Shown here one piece after another: positions 6,093-9,071 of a stretch of 9,071 bases of DNA. The first letter of the stretch is position 1; every line of letters starts with the position of its first letter. The DNA comes from an uncultured Collinsella sp. (GTDB taxonomy: Bacteria; Actinomycetota; Coriobacteriia; Coriobacteriales; Coriobacteriaceae). The notes under the pieces are model-generated. The model worked only from the letters and a program-made list of their open reading frames with translations, was not told where the DNA came from and did no database searches. The stretch covers positions 1 through 9,071 of the forward strand of contig CALGZX010000017.1 in NCBI GenBank assembly GCA_937934165.1. Reading direction: 5' to 3'. The translations under genes and the position numbers were made by a program.

Positions 6093-6971
6093 TTACTTGC
6101 CCGCGGTGACGGTGCCGGATTGCGAAGGGGCGACGACCTTGAGCGGCTTTACGAGAGAATCCTCGTGTGAAGCCGGCGCGACTGTCTCTTCGTTTTTGGC
6201 CTTGGTGGACTCGGAGCGAGTGATTTCCTCATCGAGTGCATCGATGTCGGCGTCCTCGACCACGGCGTTGAGCGACTCAAAAACGCGGTTCTTGAGCAGC
6301 GCGGTGTGCACGCCCTCCGTCAGGTCGTGAAGCTTCTTAAACGCACGCTCGAGCTTGGCGTCGCGCTCGTCATCGGAGGTATCCATGCCGAGCATGCTCA
6401 CAAGCACCTGCTCAAACATCGAGGACTCGCGGTTGGCGGAAGACACGTACTGACGCAGGTTGCGCGGCTCGATATGGAAGCGCGACAGCTCGGAGCAGTA
6501 GCGGATGATCGGAAAATCGCGACCATCGACAAGCTGGCGATTCTGCGGACTCTTGATGATGCGAATGAGGTCGTTCTCGGCGAGCGAGCGGATAAACGAA
6601 ATTTCGACGCCCAACATATCGGGAATGGTCTCGATGGGATGCAGCTTTTGCTTAGTCTCCTTGGGCTCCGTCTTGAGCGGAACATCGGATAGCAAGCCCA
6701 CCTCGTAGGCGAGCGTTGACAGGTCCGTGGCGTTTTCCAAGCGCTGCTTAATCACGTTGAGCGGCATGTAGCGGGTCTTCTGCAAGTGCAGGATGACCTC
6801 CAGACGATCAACGTCCTCCTTAGAGTACTGACGGTATCCCTTAGGCGTACGATGAGGGGTAATGAGCCCCTCATCCTCTAGAAATCTAATTTTTGAGTTC
6901 GAAAGATCGGGGTATGCGCCTCGAAGTAGGTTGACGACTTGGCCGATACTCAGATAGTTGCGTTCGGCCAT
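6093..6971 (-). CDS. MerR-family regulator, FtsR / Rv1828-like
   Basis: A 292-residue transcription factor. The N-terminal MerR winged helix (residues about 6-75: LSIGQVVNLLR, then SKIRFLEDEGLI, then GYRQYSKEDVDRL) has the extended L-L-R-x-x-(F/Y)-P-D-L-x-x-S-K-I-R-F-L-E signature I associate with actinobacterial Rv1828/FtsR rather than metal- or drug-sensing MerR. A central helical region (about 110-190) follows, and the last 60 residues are charged and probably disordered. In Corynebacterium the FtsR protein activates ftsZ; carrying that role over is inference. Its ATG at 6971 lies 3 bp after the FHA gene's stop, with GGTGAG just upstream overlapping that gene's end, indicating translational coupling. 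The FHA/MerR pairing mirrors garA-Rv1828 of mycobacteria, which supports the assignment. Confidence 0.88.
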   Translation of the reverse strand: MAERNYLSIGQVVNLLRGAYPDLSNSKIRFLEDEGLITPHRTPKGYRQYSKEDVDRLEVILHLQKTRYMPLNVIKQRLENATDLSTLAYEVGLLSDVPLKTEPKETKQKLHPIETIPDMLGVEISFIRSLAENDLIRIIKSPQNRQLVDGRDFPIIRYCSELSRFHIEPRNLRQYVSSANRESSMFEQVLVSMLGMDTSDDERDAKLERAFKKLHDLTEGVHTALLKNRVFESLNAVVEDADIDALDEEITRSESTKAKNEETVAPASHEDSLVKPLKVVAPSQSGTVTAGK

Positions 6972-6974
6972 GCC

Positions 6975-7409
6975 CTACTCACCGGTTTCGATGCGCTCCG
7001 GCGTGCTCTCGTGGTAGATGAGCGTAAACGTACCGATCTGAACGGAAGAACCGTCGTGCAGCGGGGCTGCATTGACAATGGCACCGTCGACCCAGGTACC
7101 ATTGAGCGAGCCCAGGTCCTCGATGCGAGCGCCGAGGCCCTCGCGAATAATGCGCGCGTGGCTGCGCGAAACGGTCATGTCATTAAGGAAGATGCCGTTC
7201 GCGGGATCGCGGCCGATGGTGGTCACGTCGTCCTCGAGCTCAAAGGCGGCACCAGTCTGCGGACCCTTGACGATGGACAGGACGGGGGCGGTGATGCGCA
7301 CGTTGGCCATGAGGTCGGGAACGGTGACGTCGCTTGAAGGCACGCGGAATACGCAGGTAGCGTCAGCAGTCTTATCATTCTGAGGCATATTGTTAACCAT
7401 GTTGTCCAT
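6975..7409 (-). CDS. FHA-domain protein, GarA/OdhI-like
   Basis: A 144-residue protein with a flexible N-terminal tail and a C-terminal FHA phosphothreonine-binding domain (about 43-135). Key FHA residues are present: GR at 66-67, the S-R-x-H loop at 81-84 and SLNGT with Asn103. The tail contains ATCVFR (17-22), aligning with the E-T-T-S-V-F-R segment of GarA/OdhI, where the threonine phosphorylated by PknB-type kinases is bound by the protein's own FHA domain. Thr18 is the matching acceptor; the preceding threonine used by PknG is Ala here. The ATG at 7409 has AGGGG 5 nt upstream, and an extended TTG start at 7442 lacks support. It is coupled to the MerR gene. GarA and OdhI regulate 2-oxoglutarate metabolism; whether the target is the same in this probable anaerobe is doubtful. 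Confidence 0.9.
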   Translation of the reverse strand: MDNMVNNMPQNDKTADATCVFRVPSSDVTVPDLMANVRITAPVLSIVKGPQTGAAFELEDDVTTIGRDPANGIFLNDMTVSRSHARIIREGLGARIEDLGSLNGTWVDGAIVNAAPLHDGSSVQIGTFTLIYHESTPERIETGE

Positions 7410-7459
7410 GACAACCCCTAACTTATCGCGGACGTGCCGCAAATAATGAACCGTACGTA

Positions 7460-7465
7460 ATCATA
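7460..7465 (-). promoter_or_regulatory. Possible internal -10 box before the FHA gene
   Basis: In the 66-bp gap between the pgsA stop and the FHA gene the minus strand reads TATGAT, about 50 bp before the ATG. No convincing -35 box accompanies it. The gap is the longest in the operon, so an internal promoter is possible but weakly supported. Confidence 0.28.
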
Positions 7466-7475
7466 CCCCAACGAA

Positions 7476-8180
7476 TCAGTCTTCGATTTCAGGGTTCAGA
7501 AAGTCGATGTCCTCGTCCTCGGGATGCGCGAGAGCCTGTTTAATGGCCACTCCGCCCTTAATGGAGTAGATGACAGCCGTGAGCATGGAGAAGATCACGC
7601 CGCCGTACACAAAGAAGATGCCGAGGGGCACCGAGCTTCCGTTGAGGCCCGGGAAGGCCGTAAGGGTTGAAGATAAAAGGTGCAGGCCGTCAATAACGGG
7701 GAAACCGAGCAGCATGAGTGAGAAGCCGGTCATGAGCAGCGCCGTGGCAATCTTTCCGGGAAAGACCACATCGATGGGGCGACGGTGATAATGACGCACG
7801 ATAAGCGTGCCGATGCCCAGATAGATGTCGCGGCCAATAATGAGTACGCAGACCCAGATGGGCAGCTCTCCGCGGACCACCAGTCCAAGTACGCCGGTGA
7901 ACAGCAGCGCACGGTCGCAAATGGGATCCATGACCTTGCCGAGCCACGAGACCGTCTTAGTCATGCGGGCGATCTGACCGTCCATCCAGTCGGTGGAGGC
8001 GGCAACGGCGTAGATAACGATGGCGATGACACGGTTGTTATCCGTCACAAACAGGTACAGAAATACCAGGGTGAGGATCAGGCGCGTAAAGGTGATGAAA
8101 TTGGAGATCGTAAAGATCTTATTCGACGGGTAATCGGAAGTGCCGATAAGCTCCTTTTTGATCTTCTTTTTGATGCCCAC
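7476..8180 (-). CDS. pgsA: CDP-alcohol phosphatidyltransferase (PgsA-type)
   Basis: A 234-residue integral membrane enzyme with about five or six hydrophobic helices, predicted to make phosphatidylglycerophosphate from CDP-diacylglycerol and glycerol-3-phosphate. The complete CDP-alcohol phosphotransferase signature D-x2-D-G-x2-A-R-x8-G-x3-D-x3-D is present, with Asp64, Asp67, Gly68, Arg72, Gly81, Asp85 and Asp89. The start region KKKIKKELIG is basic; the C-terminus (EDEDIDFLNPEIED) is strongly acidic and cytosolic. I chose the GTG at 8180 because GGGGGAG precedes it and a good promoter lies just upstream. The longer frame from the ATG at 8306 would cover that promoter, lacks a well-spaced ribosome site and adds 42 residues atypical of the family. 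Cardiolipin synthase of the same fold is an alternative; the gene's position next to a garA-like gene recalls mycobacterial pgsA2. First gene of the leftward operon. Confidence 0.85.
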   Translation of the reverse strand: MGIKKKIKKELIGTSDYPSNKIFTISNFITFTRLILTLVFLYLFVTDNNRVIAIVIYAVAASTDWMDGQIARMTKTVSWLGKVMDPICDRALLFTGVLGLVVRGELPIWVCVLIIGRDIYLGIGTLIVRHYHRRPIDVVFPGKIATALLMTGFSLMLLGFPVIDGLHLLSSTLTAFPGLNGSSVPLGIFFVYGGVIFSMLTAVIYSIKGGVAIKQALAHPEDEDIDFLNPEIED

Positions 8181-8184
8181 AGGA

Positions 8185-8191
8185 CTCCCCC
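8185..8191 (-). promoter_or_regulatory. Ribosome-binding site fixing the pgsA GTG start
   Basis: The minus strand reads GGGGGAG four nucleotides before GTG at 8180. No comparable site precedes the in-frame ATGs at 8306, 8270 or 8255, so this decides the start. Confidence 0.65.
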
Positions 8192-8216
8192 GCTGGTTAA
8201 CGACAAAACTTTCGAT

Positions 8217-8245
8217 ACTATACCCGTTCCGGCGATGTCTATCCA
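8217..8245 (-). promoter_or_regulatory. Promoter of the pgsA operon
   Basis: On the minus strand, TGGATA (8240-8245, 4 of 6 matches to TTGACA) and TATAGT (8217-8222) are separated by exactly 17 bp. The start of transcription would be near 8210, giving a leader of about 30 nt to the GTG at 8180. The -35 overlaps the left arm of the inverted repeat at 8241-8299, so whatever binds or folds there could affect this promoter. Confidence 0.6.
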
Positions 8246-8299
8246 GCGCAGCCATAGAGAGTCCAGACATGTGGAGGGCGCCTCTGGGCTGCGCTGGAT
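8241..8299. repeat. Long inverted repeat A beside the pgsA promoter
   Basis: Perfect 13-bp arms, ATCCAGCGCAGCC at 8241-8253 and its complement at 8287-8299, enclose 33 nt. After a small internal loop, four more pairs (AGAG 8256-8259 with CTCT 8282-8285) extend the stem. No T-tract follows on either strand, so it is not an obvious terminator. The left arm overlaps the pgsA -35 box. Confidence 0.8.
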
Positions 8300-8308
8300 T
8301 CTGCATTT

Positions 8309-8365
8309 GTGTACATCAGCCTCCAAAAGCGACATTTTTCGGCATCTTTGGTGGCTGGTGTACAC
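8309..8365. repeat. Long inverted repeat B, adjacent to repeat A
   Basis: Arms of 13 bp, GTGTACATCAGCC at 8309-8321 and GGCTGGTGTACAC at 8353-8365, pair with one G-T wobble. After a single mismatch five more pairs (CCAAA 8323-8327 with TTTGG 8347-8351) extend the stem, leaving a 19-nt loop. On the plus strand the stem is followed by GTTTTGATT, a weak T-tract, so a rightward terminator is conceivable although no rightward gene precedes it. Only 9 bp separate it from repeat A. Confidence 0.78.
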
Positions 8366-8568
8366 GTTTTGATTCGGTGATTACATCGATCGGGAAAGTT
8401 GTTGCTTTAAGCAAATGCGTACGGGTCGAGAAGGGCTGGCACCAAAAGAGCCCAACGGCCGTTACGGCTTCGTTAGAAACGCGCCCCACCATGGATGGTG
8501 AACCCGAAAGGTAAGGCGCGCGGGCACGGCGACTCGGCCCGCGCGCCCGGAAGAGAAAGGATAAGCCC
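8366..8568. other. Gene-free leader with several small palindromes
   Basis: Part of the 388-bp stretch (8181-8568) between pgsA and the ABC gene. I see no gene here. It holds short dyads: TTGCTT-T-AAGCAA (8402-8414), GGGCT/AGCCC (8433-8453), AACGGCCGTT (8454-8463), and CACCAT-GG-ATGGTG (8487-8500). A seven-codon frame starts at 8491 and ends at 8514 but has no ribosome site. No clear -35/-10 pair for the rightward gene could be chosen. Some of the dyads may be operators for the transporter gene. Confidence 0.5.
8515..8547 (+). promoter_or_regulatory. GC-rich leader hairpin before the ABC ATPase gene
   Basis: Perfect 11-bp arms made only of G and C (GGCGCGCGGGC at 8515-8525, complement at 8537-8547) around an 11-nt loop. 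It ends 7 nt before the purine-rich AGAAAGG ribosome site at 8554-8560. No T-tract follows, so it is not a standard terminator. It may affect translation or mRNA stability, or belong to an attenuator. Confidence 0.55.

Positions 8569-9071
<503 letters not shown>

Noticed and set aside
8181..8306. Longer PgsA starting at ATG 8306
   Set aside because: The added residues are unlike the family, the ribosome-site spacing is poor, and a 17-bp-spaced promoter falls inside it. The GTG at 8180 has GGGGGAG.
8241..8365. Invertible (phase-variable) promoter segment between inverted repeats
   Set aside because: The enclosed segments are only 31-33 bp, too short for known site-specific inversion systems, and no recombinase gene is present in the window.
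8400..8500. tRNA or other structured RNA gene among the small palindromes
   Set aside because: No cloverleaf with acceptor stem, T-loop consensus and anticodon arm could be assembled on either strand.
7785..8514. Plus-strand open frames opposite and beyond pgsA (7785-8372 and 8140-8514)
   Set aside because: Most of their length is antisense to the CDP-alcohol phosphatidyltransferase, no start has a ribosome site, and the products lack recognisable motifs.

Overview
This window looks like a piece of chromosome from an actinobacterium of the Coriobacteriia, most likely Collinsella or a close relative. That placement is an inference from protein style, moderate-to-high GC, and a pgsA / FHA-protein / MerR-regulator block that resembles the actinobacterial pgsA2-garA-Rv1828 neighbourhood. 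No database search was possible.

Layout. Positions 1-97 hold two copies of a 29-bp direct repeat downstream of a leftward gene for a GT28-type diacylglycerol glycosyltransferase (134-1435). A 117-bp divergent promoter region separates it from trxB, thioredoxin reductase (1553-2491, rightward), which ends at a strong hairpin terminator. Next come a DUF1836 protein with a MerR-like helix-turn-helix (2646-3257, rightward) and, converging on it, a DegV-family fatty-acid-binding protein (3331-4197, leftward). A 14-bp-stem bidirectional terminator lies between these two. From 8180 down to 4362, all leftward, runs a probable operon: pgsA-like CDP-alcohol phosphatidyltransferase, GarA/OdhI-like FHA protein, FtsR/Rv1828-like MerR regulator, apt (adenine phosphoribosyltransferase), and a secreted coiled-coil NlpC/P60 peptidoglycan hydrolase. 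It ends at a strong terminator at 4307-4337. Finally, a 388-bp gene-free region rich in inverted repeats (8181-8568) leads to a rightward, very GC-rich ABC-transporter ATPase of the lantibiotic-protection (LanF/BcrA) type, cut off by the window end.

How the genes fit together. Most of the window concerns the cell envelope and its control: glycolipid synthesis (134-1435), anionic phospholipid synthesis (pgsA), exogenous fatty-acid handling (DegV), peptidoglycan splitting (NlpC/P60) and probable defence against lipid-II-targeting peptides (ABC ATPase). Thioredoxin reductase and adenine salvage are housekeeping genes.

Most interesting observations. (1) The DUF1836 regulator gene and the convergent degV gene carry nearly the same palindromic operator (24 of 31 bases identical, built on TATCTAGT...ACTAGATA) next to their promoters. 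This suggests an undescribed two-target regulon in which the DUF1836 protein controls itself and DegV. (2) The FHA protein keeps a GarA-like T-x-V-F-R phospho-switch motif and sits 3 bp from an FtsR-like regulator. (3) Two long stem-loops of 59 and 57 nt lie end to end beside the pgsA promoter, at the border with a GC-rich and possibly acquired immunity-transporter segment.
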